The position numbers and the translations under genes are program-made. A stretch of DNA of 64,000 nucleotides from Aliiroseovarius subalbicans (GTDB taxonomy: Bacteria > Pseudomonadota > Alphaproteobacteria > Rhodobacterales > Rhodobacteraceae). Positions 49,972 to 58,578 of this stretch are shown here, one piece after another (the first letter of the stretch is position 1; every line of letters begins with the position of its first letter). The stretch lies in the NCBI RefSeq assembly GCF_022678625.1, contig NZ_JALBYQ010000004.1:62001-126000 (forward strand). The letters run 5' to 3'. The notes below the pieces were generated by a model. It saw only the letters and a program-made list of their open reading frames with translations, searched no databases and was not told the origin of the DNA.

Positions 49972-50475
49972 ATGTCGGTTTCCGAGCAGTTCTTCGAAAA
50001 CGAAGATCTTCACCCGATCGATATCGTCGAACACATCGCCGAACACCACGCTTGGGACTTTGACCGTGTGGCTGATGACCAGATCGCGATGGCGGTCGAA
50101 GGGCAGTGGCGCACCTATTCGATCACGCTGGCCTGGTCACCCTATGACGAAACTCTGCGCCTGATCTGCACCTTCGAAATGGAGCCGCCCGAGGACAAGC
50201 TGCCAAAGCTTTACGAGGCTTTGAATGCCACGAACGACAAGATCTGGGCGGGTGCGTTCACCTATTGGCACGAACAGCGGCTGATGGTGTATCGCTATGG
50301 CCTGGTTCTGGCGGGGGGGCAGTTTGCTGGTCCGGAGCAGATCGACCGCCTGATCGCCGCGGCAGTCACCGCATCCGAACGGTTCTATCCGGCGTTCCAG
50401 CTGGTCAGCTGGGCGGATCAAAGCGTCGAAGACGCGATGCAGGTCGCTATTGCCGAGGCCTACGGCCGCGCATAA
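49972..50475 (+). CDS. YbjN-domain protein
   Basis: A 167-residue cytoplasmic protein with one YbjN-type domain, structurally related to type III secretion chaperones. The pattern WRTYSITLAWSPYDETLRLICTFEM, then KLPKLYEALNATNDKIWAGAF and a C-terminal AIAEAYGRA, matches the Rhodobacteraceae family. Its role is unknown. ATG 49972 is taken as the start because MSVSEQFFENED begins the conserved part. It lies 30 bases upstream of proC and probably shares its transcript. Confidence 0.83.
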   Translation: MSVSEQFFENEDLHPIDIVEHIAEHHAWDFDRVADDQIAMAVEGQWRTYSITLAWSPYDETLRLICTFEMEPPEDKLPKLYEALNATNDKIWAGAFTYWHEQRLMVYRYGLVLAGGQFAGPEQIDRLIAAAVTASERFYPAFQLVSWADQSVEDAMQVAIAEAYGRA

Positions 50476-50505
50476 CCTGCCCCCGGACAAATTCGGGGAA
50501 CACAC

Positions 50506-51321
50506 ATGAACATGGATGATCTGACCGCGCGCGGCCTTGTGCTACTTGGCTGTGGCAAGATGGGGTCTGCGATGCTGGAGGGCTGGTTGGGGCAGGGGTT
50601 GCCTGCCAGCTCGGTCTGGGTGCAGGACCCGTATCCGTCAGGCTGGCTCAAGGCCCTCGACGGTCTGCACCTTAACGAAGACCTGCCTGCCGACCCGGCC
50701 ATCGTGCTCATCGCGGTGAAACCACAGATGATGGGCGAGGCGCTGCCGACTCTGGCAGCCCTCGGCAATGGCAAAACGCTGTTTCTGTCGGTCGCGGCGG
50801 GCACCTCAATCGCGACCTATGAGGCGATGCTGGGGGCAGATACGCCGATCATTCGCGCCATGCCAAACACCCCCGCCGCCGTGTCGCGCGGGATCACCGC
50901 GATCATCGGCAATGCGCAGGCCAGTGCTTCGCATCTGGACTTGGCGCAGGACTTGCTGTCCGCTGTGGGCCAGGTCGTGCGACTGGAGCGCGAAGATCAG
51001 ATGGACGCGGTCACCGCCGTATCCGGCTCGGGCCCGGCTTATGTCTTTCACCTGATCGAAACCCTGGCCGCAGCCGGGGAGGCACAGGGGCTGCCGGCCG
51101 CGCTGGCCGTGCAGCTGGCGCGCGCCACCGTGGCCGGGGCTGGTCATCTGGCCGAACAGGCGGACGACGATGCCGGGCAGTTGCGGGTGAACGTGACCTC
51201 GCCCGGTGGCACCACGGCCGCAGCCCTTGAGGTGTTGATGGACGAGGACACCGGTTTCCCGGCCTTGCTGGCACGTGCCGTGAAGGCCGCCGCGGATCGG
51301 TCGCGGGAGCTTGGGAAATGA
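50506..51321 (+). CDS. proC: Pyrroline-5-carboxylate reductase
   Basis: A 271-residue NAD(P)H enzyme for the last step of proline synthesis. LGCGKMGSAMLEGW is the Rossmann motif, followed by AVKPQMM, RAMPNTPAAVSRGITAI, SGSGPAYVFHLIE and the C-terminal NVTSPGGTTAAALEVL signature. Length is typical. It overlaps the next gene by four bases. Confidence 0.96.
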   Translation: MNMDDLTARGLVLLGCGKMGSAMLEGWLGQGLPASSVWVQDPYPSGWLKALDGLHLNEDLPADPAIVLIAVKPQMMGEALPTLAALGNGKTLFLSVAAGTSIATYEAMLGADTPIIRAMPNTPAAVSRGITAIIGNAQASASHLDLAQDLLSAVGQVVRLEREDQMDAVTAVSGSGPAYVFHLIETLAAAGEAQGLPAALAVQLARATVAGAGHLAEQADDDAGQLRVNVTSPGGTTAAALEVLMDEDTGFPALLARAVKAAADRSRELGK

Positions 51322-51656
51322 GCGAAATCAGCTTTGACGATTTCCTGAAGGTCGACATCCGCAAGGGCACGATCATTCGCGCCGAGCCCTTTCCCGAGGC
51401 CCGCAAACCTGCGATCAAGCTCTGGGTCGATTTCGGCGGCGAGATTGGTGAAAAGAAAAGCTCGGCCCAGATCACCGCGCATTACGATCCGGCCGCGTTG
51501 GTTGGCAAAGCAGTGCTGGCAGTGGTGAACTTCCCGCCACGCCAGATCGGCCCAATGCGGTCCGAGGTGCTGGTGCTGGGCCTGCATGACGACGCAGGTG
51601 AGGTGGTTCTGATCACCCCAGACAAGGACGCGCCCGATGGCGCGCGGATGTGCTGA
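51318..51656 (+). CDS. CsaA-like tRNA-binding-domain protein
   Basis: A 112-residue protein consisting of one tRNA-binding OB fold (as in CsaA and the C terminus of MetRS). DFLKVDIRKGTIIRAEPFPEARKPA and the NFPPRQIGPMRSEVLVLG loop are diagnostic. It is probably an export chaperone or RNA-binding protein. Its stop overlaps the next start by one base. Confidence 0.9.
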   Translation: MSEISFDDFLKVDIRKGTIIRAEPFPEARKPAIKLWVDFGGEIGEKKSSAQITAHYDPAALVGKAVLAVVNFPPRQIGPMRSEVLVLGLHDDAGEVVLITPDKDAPDGARMC

Positions 51657-52606
51657 TGCGGCTGTTCATCTCTCGCCCGCTGCCCGACGCGGTGCTGGCG
51701 CGCGCGCGCGCGTCCTTTGACGTGGTGGTGCGGGAGGATACCGCGCCGCTTTCACGGGACGAAATGGTCGCGGCACTGCGCGATTTCGACGCGATCCTGC
51801 CCACCCTGCGCGACGCCTTCAGCGCCGAGGTTTTCGCGGCCGCGGGCGACATCCGCTGCAAAGTGTTGGCGAATTTCGGCGTGGGCTATAACCACATCGA
51901 CGTGGACGCGGCCCATGCGCATGGCATTGCCGTGTCCAACACCCCTGGTGCTGTCACGGACGCGACCGCCGACACCGCGATGACCCTGATCCTGATGGCT
52001 GCACGCCGGGCGGGCGAAGGCGAGCGCCTGGTGCGTTCCGGCAATTGGGCGGGCTGGCACCCGACCCAGATGCTGGGCCTGCATGTAACCGGCAAGACCG
52101 TGGGCATCATCGGCATGGGCCGGATCGGTCAGGCAATCGCCGCACGGTGCCACCACGGGTTTGATATGAAAGTCGTGTTTCACAACCGGTCACCGAAACA
52201 GGTCGACCTGCCCGCAACACAGCTGGAAAGCATCACCGCCGTCTGTGCTGCCGCCGATATCATCGTGCTGGCGGTGCCGGGCGGGGCGGAAACGACCCAC
52301 CTGATTGGCCCCGAGGAGCTGGCGGCGATGCAGCCGCACGGTGTTCTGGTCAACATCTCGCGCGGGGAAGTGGTGGACGAGGCCGCTTTGATCCACGCGC
52401 TGCAAAGCGGCCAGATCGGCGCGGCAGGGCTTGATGTCTATGAATTCGAACCCGACGTGCCCGAGGCGCTGATTGCTCTCGATAACGTCGTGCTTCTACC
52501 TCACCTGGGTACCGCGACACTGGAGGTGCGCAGCGCGATGGGGCTACTGGCTGTCGAAAACCTGGAAAACTTTGCGCGCGGTGACGGATTGCTGACGCCG
52601 GTGTGA
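51656..52606 (+). CDS. D-isomer-specific 2-hydroxyacid dehydrogenase
   Basis: A 316-residue NAD(P)H dehydrogenase of the glyoxylate/hydroxypyruvate reductase type. NFGVGYNHIDVDAA, the cofactor motif VGIIGMGRIGQAIA, NISRGEVVDEAAL with the catalytic Arg, a Glu in DVYEFEP and the His in LLPHLGTAT are visible. The exact 2-keto acid is not set by sequence. ATG 51656 overlaps the CsaA-like stop. Confidence 0.9.
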   Translation: MRLFISRPLPDAVLARARASFDVVVREDTAPLSRDEMVAALRDFDAILPTLRDAFSAEVFAAAGDIRCKVLANFGVGYNHIDVDAAHAHGIAVSNTPGAVTDATADTAMTLILMAARRAGEGERLVRSGNWAGWHPTQMLGLHVTGKTVGIIGMGRIGQAIAARCHHGFDMKVVFHNRSPKQVDLPATQLESITAVCAAADIIVLAVPGGAETTHLIGPEELAAMQPHGVLVNISRGEVVDEAALIHALQSGQIGAAGLDVYEFEPDVPEALIALDNVVLLPHLGTATLEVRSAMGLLAVENLENFARGDGLLTPV

Positions 52607-52759
52607 TCCGGTGCCTTGGATTGGGGGCCAACCCCCAAACCCCCGGGATATTTCCGGCAAGAAAAAGGCAACGAAGCATTAACCTTATTGGGGCATGAAA
52701 GTGGTGCGGTACAGGCGGGGACGCCGATGACCGCGCAAGGAAAAGAGTATGCACTCTTG

Positions 52760-52788
52760 AAAGGGGGAGCGGAGACGCCCCCCTTTTT
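52760..52788. terminator. Bidirectional terminator-like hairpin between convergent genes
   Basis: AAAGGGGG (52760-52767) pairs with CCCCCTTT (52779-52786) around 11 bases, with a five-T run to 52788 on the plus strand and an A/T-rich flank on the other. It can serve both converging transcripts. Confidence 0.65.
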
Positions 52789-52796
52789 CTTGCCTC

Positions 52797-52815
52797 AAGT
52801 ATCCCCGCCGGAGGC
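52797..52815. repeat. 19-nt intergenic repeat, copy 1
   Basis: AAGTATCCCCGCCGGAGGC here is identical to 58621-58639. Both copies are intergenic and lie close to GC-rich hairpins. Confidence 0.8.
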
Positions 52816-52907
52816 ACCCGAGGCGGAGGCGAAGCCGACAACGAGACAAACATGTGCGCCGAAGGCGCTCTTTTCAGGGCCGTGTGCGGGGCTGGTCGTG
52901 GGGCGCA

Positions 52908-53498
52908 TCAGGACGAGTCGCGATCCCCCATCGCCTCGCGCCAATGCACGCGGCACAGCGAGACATAGCTTTCGTTCCCACCGATCACCACCTGGTCGCC
53001 GTCGCGCAGCACCCGGCCCTGATCGTCCTGGCGCACAACCATCGTGGCTTTTTTGCCGCAATGGCAGATCGTGCGCGCCTCGCGCATTTCATCGGCCAGG
53101 GCCAACAGCGCGGCCGAGCCAGGGAACAGGTTGCCCTGGAAATCCACCCGGAGGCCATAGCACATGATCGGCACCCTCAGGTCGTCCACCGCGCGGGCGA
53201 GCTGCCAGACCTGTTCGGGTTCAAGAAATTGCGCCTCATCGATGAAGACGCAGGCGACAGGCCCCTGATCCAGTTGCGCCTTGATCTTGGCAAACAGATC
53301 CTCGCCCGTTTCGAACGTGTCGGCCTGGGCGCCGATGCCGATCCGCGACCCGATCCGCGCATCTCCCGCGCGATTGTCCAGCTTTGCTGTGATCAGGAAG
53401 GTGTCCATCCCGCGTTCGCGGTAGTTGTAGGATGCCTGAAGCAACAGGGTCGATTTGCCCGCGTTCATCGTCGAATAGTGGTAATAGAGCTTAGCCAT
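52908..53498 (-). CDS. tdk: Thymidine kinase
   Basis: A 196-residue type II thymidine kinase that salvages thymidine to dTMP. The P-loop is at residues 9-17 (STMNAGKST), FIDEAQFLE contains the catalytic Glu, and CHCGKKA plus a later C-x-x-H form the zinc lasso. ATG 53498 is chosen because MAKLYYHYSTMN begins the conserved N terminus; a longer frame extends upstream without a ribosome site. Confidence 0.94.
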   Translation of the reverse strand: MAKLYYHYSTMNAGKSTLLLQASYNYRERGMDTFLITAKLDNRAGDARIGSRIGIGAQADTFETGEDLFAKIKAQLDQGPVACVFIDEAQFLEPEQVWQLARAVDDLRVPIMCYGLRVDFQGNLFPGSAALLALADEMREARTICHCGKKATMVVRQDDQGRVLRDGDQVVIGGNESYVSLCRVHWREAMGDRDSS

Positions 53499-53874
53499 AC
53501 CCTGACCTAACCTGCACCGGGGCAGGTTTTCAACCCGGTGCGCATGCATCCGGGGACACGGTCAGGTGGGGGGAGGGGTGTCAGCCTTAGGACTTAGAGG
53601 TCAGGGGCAGTGACTGCCCTGGGGATGGAACAAACCTCTCGCACTTTTACGCACTGACACTCCGCTTCACATCTCGGTTTTACCCGCAATGCCCCGCCGC
53701 AGGAACACGCGGCAGACCCCCATCTGTACCGACACTGGGGTGTCGGTCACTCGTTACTCTCTTCCGGTCACCCGGAATGTCTTCATAAAGCCATTCCATT
53801 GCGATGCGATTAATGGGAAAAGGAATATGTTATTCCCCCCAAACCGATTTGGGGGCCAGAAAACGGGGATAGTG
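53499..53874. other. 376-bp divergent region with three hairpins before the 53875 gene
   Basis: No gene is supported. Three perfect inverted repeats occur: 53728-53747 (8-bp stem, 4-base loop), 53762-53777 (6-bp stem, 4-base loop) and 53836-53855 (8-bp stem, 4-base loop). The last ends 19 bases before the start codon at 53875 and could affect its translation. Confidence 0.6.
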
Positions 53875-54330
53875 ATGGCGGGTGTCGGGAGTTACCTGAA
53901 GAAGCATACCGAGGCGTTGGTCAAGGATGTTGGGCTGGAGGCAGCCTGTGAGCTGACGGGAAAATCGAAGGCGACATTGGGGCGGTATTACTCGGATTCG
54001 GAAGAACATTCCGACCGTTTCATGCCCATCGATTCGGTTGCCGCGCTGGAAGAGGCGTCCCGCTATCCACATGTCACCAGTGCCCTGGCCGAATTACGCG
54101 GCATCACCATGTCCTATGACAGCGAGAGGCGCAACGCACCCGAGGGCGGCGTGAATGCCGATGTCATCGCGCTCAGCCACCGCTTCGCAATGCTGATGGC
54201 CGAATACCAGCAGTCGATTGAAGATGGCATCATCACGATCAACGAAGCCAAGCGCCTGCTGCGTGAAACGCTTGCGTTGCAGCACGTGTTGCTGGACATG
54301 AAACTGCACCTGGAAGACGAGGCGACCTGA
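53875..54330 (+). CDS. Conserved hypothetical protein with helix-turn-helix-like N terminus
   Basis: A 151-residue, mostly helical protein. The segment LVKDVGLEAACELTGKSKATLGRYYSD (about residues 15-42) resembles a helix-turn-helix that chooses DNA, and a long C-terminal helix (EYQQSIEDGIITINEAKRLLRE) may dimerise. I do not recognise a named family. ATG 53875 is preferred over an upstream frame start because the upstream 62 codons overlap the hairpin-rich leader and look non-coding. A function in regulation is a guess. Confidence 0.7.
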   Translation: MAGVGSYLKKHTEALVKDVGLEAACELTGKSKATLGRYYSDSEEHSDRFMPIDSVAALEEASRYPHVTSALAELRGITMSYDSERRNAPEGGVNADVIALSHRFAMLMAEYQQSIEDGIITINEAKRLLRETLALQHVLLDMKLHLEDEAT

Positions 54331-54334
54331 GGCC

Positions 54335-54688
54335 TTAACCCAGAAGCACCGCCAACCACGCCACGCCCACAGCGATTGCGGTGACGGCGACGGCGCTGGA
54401 CGCCAGGTCCTTGGCGCGACCCGCCAGGTCATTTTTCTCGGTCGAGATGTAATCCACCGTGCGTTCGATCGCCGTGTTCATCAGCTCGGCGGCCAGAACC
54501 AGAACCCCAAGCGCCAGAATCAGTGCGCGTTCGCCGCTGCTCATCGGGATCAGGATGGCCAGGCCGCCGGACGCCAGATTGGCCCAGACCCATTGGTGCA
54601 ATGACGGCTCGTTGCGCCAGCAGTCCAACCAGCCCTGCCAGGACCAGACGGCGCGTCGCACGAATCGGCTCCATTCACGTTTGAGCAT
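54335..54688 (-). CDS. dgkA: Diacylglycerol kinase (DgkA type)
   Basis: A 117-residue inner-membrane enzyme with three helices, phosphorylating diacylglycerol (or undecaprenol) in lipid turnover. The hallmark NTAIERTVDYISTEKNDLAGRAKDLASSAV with its catalytic Glu and Asp residues is intact. ATG 54688 overlaps the end of the upstream IMPACT-family gene by 14 bases. The first ~40 residues are more polar than usual, but length is normal. Confidence 0.92.
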   Translation of the reverse strand: MLKREWSRFVRRAVWSWQGWLDCWRNEPSLHQWVWANLASGGLAILIPMSSGERALILALGVLVLAAELMNTAIERTVDYISTEKNDLAGRAKDLASSAVAVTAIAVGVAWLAVLLG

Positions 54689-55043
54689 GGCGCAGCCCCG
54701 CATTGTCCAGGTAGTGATCCACCGCGTCCTGCACCCGGCGAAACCGATCGCCACCCAGCTTGGTGCCGCCATACCAGCGGGTCACGACGATGATGTGGTT
54801 CTCAAGCTGTTCGCGCTGCAACATGCGCAGGATGACCATGCCCGCCCCTGCTTCGCCATCGTCACCCTTGGTCGGGCCTTCGGGCAGTAGCGCAGCCCAT
54901 GTGTTGTGGGTGGCCTTGGCATAGCGCTTGTCGCGCGTCAGTTGCTTCAGAAATGCCTTGGCGTCTGCGCGTGACGCAACCGGGCCGCCCGACACGGCAT
55001 ATTTCGATCCACGATCGGTCAGAAAGCTTTCGAATTGCTGCAA
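54675..55043 (-). CDS. IMPACT/YigZ-family protein
   Basis: A 122-residue protein with the IMPACT N-domain signature: FLKQLTRDKRYAKATHNTWAA, DDGEAGAGMVILRMLQ and VTRWYGGTKLGGD. E. coli YigZ has an extra C-terminal domain; this is the short form. Homologues regulate GCN2-type kinases in eukaryotes, but the bacterial role is unclear. It is translationally linked to dgkA. Confidence 0.88.
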   Translation of the reverse strand: MQQFESFLTDRGSKYAVSGGPVASRADAKAFLKQLTRDKRYAKATHNTWAALLPEGPTKGDDGEAGAGMVILRMLQREQLENHIIVVTRWYGGTKLGGDRFRRVQDAVDHYLDNAGLRHAQT

Positions 55044-55065
55044 GGGCCCCTCCGTTGCGAAGAGG

Positions 55066-55326
55066 TTAGAGATATTCCCGCAGGTTTTCCAGAAGTGCCT
55101 TGTTGCGGCACAGGCCGGGGGTGTGGCGCGCGCCGGCGCCGTGCTGATCCAGCCACAGATCGCACCCGTCCGGGTCGCGGCAATCCATGCAACGCGTTAC
55201 GGTAGCGTCGAACTGTGTCGCGGACAGCCGCGCGCCTTCAACCTCGCGCCTCAGGTCCAGTCCAAGGGTATCGGCCATGCGGTTCACCAGCTGGATGTGG
55301 CGGTTGCGTTTGTCGGTCTGCGGCAT
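55066..55326 (-). CDS. DUF6455-family small cysteine protein
   Basis: An 86-residue protein with a CMDCRDPDGCDLWL cysteine cluster and a C-terminal PGLCRNKALL motif; MADTLGLDL precedes them. This pattern is the DUF6455 family common in Rhodobacteraceae. The four Cys residues suggest metal or redox binding. ATG 55326 fits the family N terminus; a longer frame lacks support. Function unknown. Confidence 0.75.
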   Translation of the reverse strand: MPQTDKRNRHIQLVNRMADTLGLDLRREVEGARLSATQFDATVTRCMDCRDPDGCDLWLDQHGAGARHTPGLCRNKALLENLREYL

Positions 55327-55438
55327 GTTCTGTCCCCCATTGGCACCCTCAGAAAACAGGCAAGAGCGACGGACCGCCTTGATCCGCGTCAAATCACCCA
55401 CCCTTGGGGTTTTCACAAAGCCGCGCTAGTCTGGGCGC

Positions 55439-55675
55439 ATGTTTACCATCGAGCATGAATTCGACGCCACCGTCGTGACCCTCGTGGACGAAGGCGAAGC
55501 CTTCCTGCGCGAGGATGTGACCATCAACGCCTTCGAGGATTGTGTGACCCTGGAACAATGGGAACCGCAGGAGGATAAGGTGCACAAGATCACCCTGTCG
55601 ATGAGCCAGTTGCGCGACCTGGCCGCGGCGCTGGACCTGCCTGAAGGCGTCTACCAACTGCGCCGCGCGCGCTGA
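55439..55675 (+). CDS. Small conserved hypothetical protein
   Basis: A 78-residue acidic protein starting MFTIEHEFDATVVTLVDEGE and ending LPEGVYQLRRAR. It looks like a small mixed alpha/beta fold with no signal peptide or membrane segment. I do not recognise a family. It is divergent from the DUF6455 gene and convergent with the DUF167 gene; clear codon bias and length suggest a real gene. Confidence 0.6.
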   Translation: MFTIEHEFDATVVTLVDEGEAFLREDVTINAFEDCVTLEQWEPQEDKVHKITLSMSQLRDLAAALDLPEGVYQLRRAR

Positions 55676-55678
55676 CGC

Positions 55679-55738
55679 GCGAATTTTCGCAGAAAATTCG
55701 CCACCGCCCCGCAGGTGCAGATTATTTCAAATAATCTG
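55679..55738. repeat. Two tandem perfect hairpins (REP-like) between convergent genes
   Basis: GCGAATTTTC/GAAAATTCGC (55679-55688 with 55692-55701) is a 10-bp stem with a 3-base loop. CAGATTATT/AATAATCTG (55718-55726 with 55730-55738) is a 9-bp stem with a 3-base loop. Neither has a T-run directly after it. They resemble extragenic palindromes that protect or end converging transcripts. Confidence 0.65.
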
Positions 55739-55786
55739 GCTGTCGGTGGCCTCGCTGCGCTCGGAAGGTTGCGTGGCTCTGGCGGT

Positions 55787-56041
55787 TCACGCCACCTTGA
55801 AGGTCTTGTCCCGACTGGTTGCACCGCGCACAAGGGTCAGACGCGATTTTGGCACGCCCAATGCGGTGGCAAGAAGTTTCGTGACCGCGCTATTGGCCTT
55901 ACCGCCCTCGGGCACGCTTGTGGTATAGACGCGCAGCCCGTCTGTCGTTTCCTCAACCGCATTGCGCGAAGCTTTCGGCGTGACCCGCACTGCGATCTCG
56001 GCACCCTCATGGGTCAGGTGGCTCAGCATGCCCTTTTTCAT
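55787..56041 (-). CDS. DUF167/YggU-family protein
   Basis: An 84-residue basic protein with the DUF167 pattern: IAVRVTPKASRNAVE, VYTTSVPEGGKANSAVTKLLA and LTLVRGATSRDKTFKV. Function unknown; the fold is a compact alpha/beta structure. No clear partner. Confidence 0.88.
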   Translation of the reverse strand: MKKGMLSHLTHEGAEIAVRVTPKASRNAVEETTDGLRVYTTSVPEGGKANSAVTKLLATALGVPKSRLTLVRGATSRDKTFKVA

Positions 56042-56115
56042 CCCGCCACCCTGTGCGATTGCGCTTTACAGGGCAAGCGGGCGCAGACAATCTGGGCCGC
56101 GCAGCGGAGGATGAC

Positions 56116-57228
56116 ATGACAACGGGCTTTTTCTGGGACGAACGGTGTTTCTGGCATTCTGGCGGCAATTATGCCGGGACCGTGCCGGTGGGCGGGTTGG
56201 TGCAGCCCCTTGCGGCCGGTGGCCTGCCTGAAAGCCCCGAGACCAAGCGGCGTTTGAAAAACCTGATTGATGTCACGGGCCTGTCTGGCGATCTGGACCT
56301 GCGCGGCGCCGATGAGGCCAGCTTTGAGGATCTTGCCCGCGTGCACCCGCCCGCTTTCCTGCGTAAGTTCAAAGACGTTTCGGACGCCGGCGGCGGTGAA
56401 CTGGGTCTGCGTACGCCATTCGGGCAGGGCGGCTATGAAATCGCCGCGCTGTCGGCGGGGCTGTCAATTGCGGCGCTGGAGGCGGTTCTGCGCGGCGAGG
56501 TGACCAACGCCTATGCCCTGTCGCGCCCGCCCGGTCACCATTGTTTGCCGGAGTTTCCCAACGGCTTTTGTCTGCTCGCGAACCTTGCCATTGCCATCCG
56601 CGCCGCCCAGGCGAAGGGGCTGGCGAAACGGGTTGTCGTGGTCGATTGGGACGTGCACCACGGCAATGGGACCGAGGCCGTGTTCATCAACGATCCCGAC
56701 GTGCTGACCATTTCCCTGCATCAGGAGCGGAACTATCCGCTGGACACCGGGGACGCCGAGGTGCGCGGCGAGGGCGCGGGCGAAGGCGCCAACATGAACA
56801 TCCCGCTGCCCCCCGGCGCCGGGCACGCGACCTATCTTGAGGCGATGGAGCGGCTGGCTTTGCCCGCGATCCGCGCCCATGCCCCCGATGTGATCGTCAT
56901 CGCCTGCGGCTATGACGCCGCCGCGATCGACCCGTTGTCGCGCATGTTGGCGACCGCCGATACGTTCCGCCAGATGACGCGCATGGTGACAGACCTGGCG
57001 GGCGAGCTGTGCGACGGGCGCCTGATGATGGCGCATGAGGGCGGCTATTCCGAGGTCTACGTGCCGTTCTGTGGCCACGCGGTTCTGGAGGAGATGTCGG
57101 GATCGGACATCACCGCGCCCGATCCGCTGGCCGACATTTTCGCGGCGCGCCAGCCCTCGCCCCGGCTTGAGGCGCTGTATTCGGACTATCTGGGCGAGCT
57201 TGTGGCGTTTTTCGGTCTCTCCGGTTGA
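56116..57228 (+). CDS. Class II histone-deacetylase-like amidohydrolase
   Basis: A 370-residue zinc hydrolase of the bacterial HDAC-like (acetylpolyamine amidohydrolase/HdaH) family. SRPPGHHCLPEFPNGFCLLAN contains the catalytic His pair, and VVVDWDVHHGNGTEAVF, with ACGYDAAAIDPL, carries the zinc ligands. The FFWDERCFWHSGG N terminus is typical of class II homologues. It may deacetylate acetylpolyamines or proteins. GGAGG lies before ATG 56116. A nitroreductase gene follows. Confidence 0.9.
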   Translation: MTTGFFWDERCFWHSGGNYAGTVPVGGLVQPLAAGGLPESPETKRRLKNLIDVTGLSGDLDLRGADEASFEDLARVHPPAFLRKFKDVSDAGGGELGLRTPFGQGGYEIAALSAGLSIAALEAVLRGEVTNAYALSRPPGHHCLPEFPNGFCLLANLAIAIRAAQAKGLAKRVVVVDWDVHHGNGTEAVFINDPDVLTISLHQERNYPLDTGDAEVRGEGAGEGANMNIPLPPGAGHATYLEAMERLALPAIRAHAPDVIVIACGYDAAAIDPLSRMLATADTFRQMTRMVTDLAGELCDGRLMMAHEGGYSEVYVPFCGHAVLEEMSGSDITAPDPLADIFAARQPSPRLEALYSDYLGELVAFFGLSG

Positions 57229-57276
57229 CGGGATCGGACCGAGCCCCGACATGTTGCCCGACACCGGAGGACCAAG

Positions 57277-57855
57277 ATGCCAGACCCGAACCCCGCCGCG
57301 CTCGATTTCCTGCTGACGCGCCGATCGCGCCCTGCCAAGACGCTGGTGGCGCCCGCGCCCACGCGCGACCAACTGATGCCGATCCTGACCGCCGCCGCGC
57401 GCACGCCGGATCACGGCAAACTGGAGCCGTGGCGCTTCATCGTGCTGGAAAAACCCGCGCTGGCCCGGTTGGCCGGGCTGGCCGAAGCCCGCGGTGCCGC
57501 GCTGGGCTTCGATGCGGACAAGATCGAGAAAGCGCGCCAGCAATACGCCAACGCTGACCTTGCCGTGGCGGTCGTGTCGGCCCCAGTGGACAGCGACAAG
57601 GTGCCTCGGATCGAACAGATCTACTCGGCCGGGGCGGTGTGCCTGGCGATGCTGAATGCGGCGCTGGCGGTGGGCTGGGGCGCGAACTGGTTGTCGGGCT
57701 GGGCCAGCCACGACCGGGGGTTCTTGGCCGAAGGGCTGGGACTTGCCGCGCACGAAAACCTGGCCGGGTTGATCCATATCGGCAGCGAAAGCTGTGCGCC
57801 GCCGGAACGCCCGCGCCCGGATCTGGGCAAGATCACGGATTGGGTGGACACATGA
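57277..57855 (+). CDS. Nitroreductase-family flavoprotein (YdjA-like)
   Basis: A 192-residue FMN-dependent NAD(P)H oxidoreductase of the small YdjA-type. FLLTRRSRPAKTLVAPAPT binds FMN phosphate via the Arg pair, AARTPDHGKLEPWRFIVLE is the family signature, and the GWGANWLSGW segment closes the active site. CGGAGG is upstream. Its stop overlaps the next start (ATGA). Confidence 0.9.
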   Translation: MPDPNPAALDFLLTRRSRPAKTLVAPAPTRDQLMPILTAAARTPDHGKLEPWRFIVLEKPALARLAGLAEARGAALGFDADKIEKARQQYANADLAVAVVSAPVDSDKVPRIEQIYSAGAVCLAMLNAALAVGWGANWLSGWASHDRGFLAEGLGLAAHENLAGLIHIGSESCAPPERPRPDLGKITDWVDT

Positions 57856-58541
57856 TGCTCACCGATTTCTCCCGCGCGCTTGGACAGCTGGGCGACACTC
57901 GCTTTCGCCGCGTTCTGCTTCTGGGCCTGGGGCTGACCCTTGGCCTTCTGATCGCGATCACGCTTGTGTTTTCCTGGCTTGTCGGCTGGGTGACGCCGGA
58001 CAGTTTCTCGCTCCCATGGATCGGGGAAATCACCTGGGTTGGCTCGGCGCTGTCCTGGGGCGCGGTGCTGCTCATGTTCGTGCTGTCGATCTTCCTGATG
58101 GTGCCGGTGGCCTCGGCCTTTACCGGCATCTTTCTGGATGACGTGGCCGAGGCGGTCGAGGATCGGCACTATCCGGGCCTGCCCAAGGTTCCCGCGATGG
58201 GCCTGTGGGACACGATCCGCGACAGCGCGAGCTTTTTCGGCGTGATCGTGGTGGTGAACCTGCTGGCGCTGATGCTGTTCTTTTTTGTCGGCCCGTTTGC
58301 CCCGGTTCTGTTCTGGGCGGTAAACGGTTACCTTCTGGGGCGTGAATACTTCCAGATGGCCGCGATGCGGCGCCTTGGGCGTGAGGGTGCGAACCGGCTG
58401 CGTGCGCGCCATACCGGTCAGATCTGGGTGGCCGGGACCTTGATGGCGATGCCCCTGTCGATCCCGATTGTGAATCTTCTGATCCCGGTCCTGGGGGCCG
58501 CCACGTTCACGCACATGTTCCACCGTCTGAACACGGAATAG
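57852..58541 (+). CDS. EI24/CysZ-family membrane protein
   Basis: A 229-residue inner-membrane protein with four to five helices, including VLLLGLGLTLGLLIAITLVF and the conserved EYFQMAAMRR motif of the EI24/CysZ family. FLDDVAEAVEDRHYPGLP is another family segment. CysZ proteins move sulfate; this one has no nearby sulfur genes, so its role is uncertain. Two Met codons (57852, 57855) could start it. Confidence 0.82.
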   Translation: MMLTDFSRALGQLGDTRFRRVLLLGLGLTLGLLIAITLVFSWLVGWVTPDSFSLPWIGEITWVGSALSWGAVLLMFVLSIFLMVPVASAFTGIFLDDVAEAVEDRHYPGLPKVPAMGLWDTIRDSASFFGVIVVVNLLALMLFFFVGPFAPVLFWAVNGYLLGREYFQMAAMRRLGREGANRLRARHTGQIWVAGTLMAMPLSIPIVNLLIPVLGAATFTHMFHRLNTE

Positions 58542-58578
58542 GGTCCGGGACCTGCCCCGGTCAGCGCCCGCCCACCCA

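Larger units (their letters stand above)
52607..52907. other. 301-bp gap between convergent dehydrogenase and tdk genes
   Basis: It holds one terminator-like hairpin and one copy of a 19-nt repeat (both listed). No gene is supported. Confidence 0.65.
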
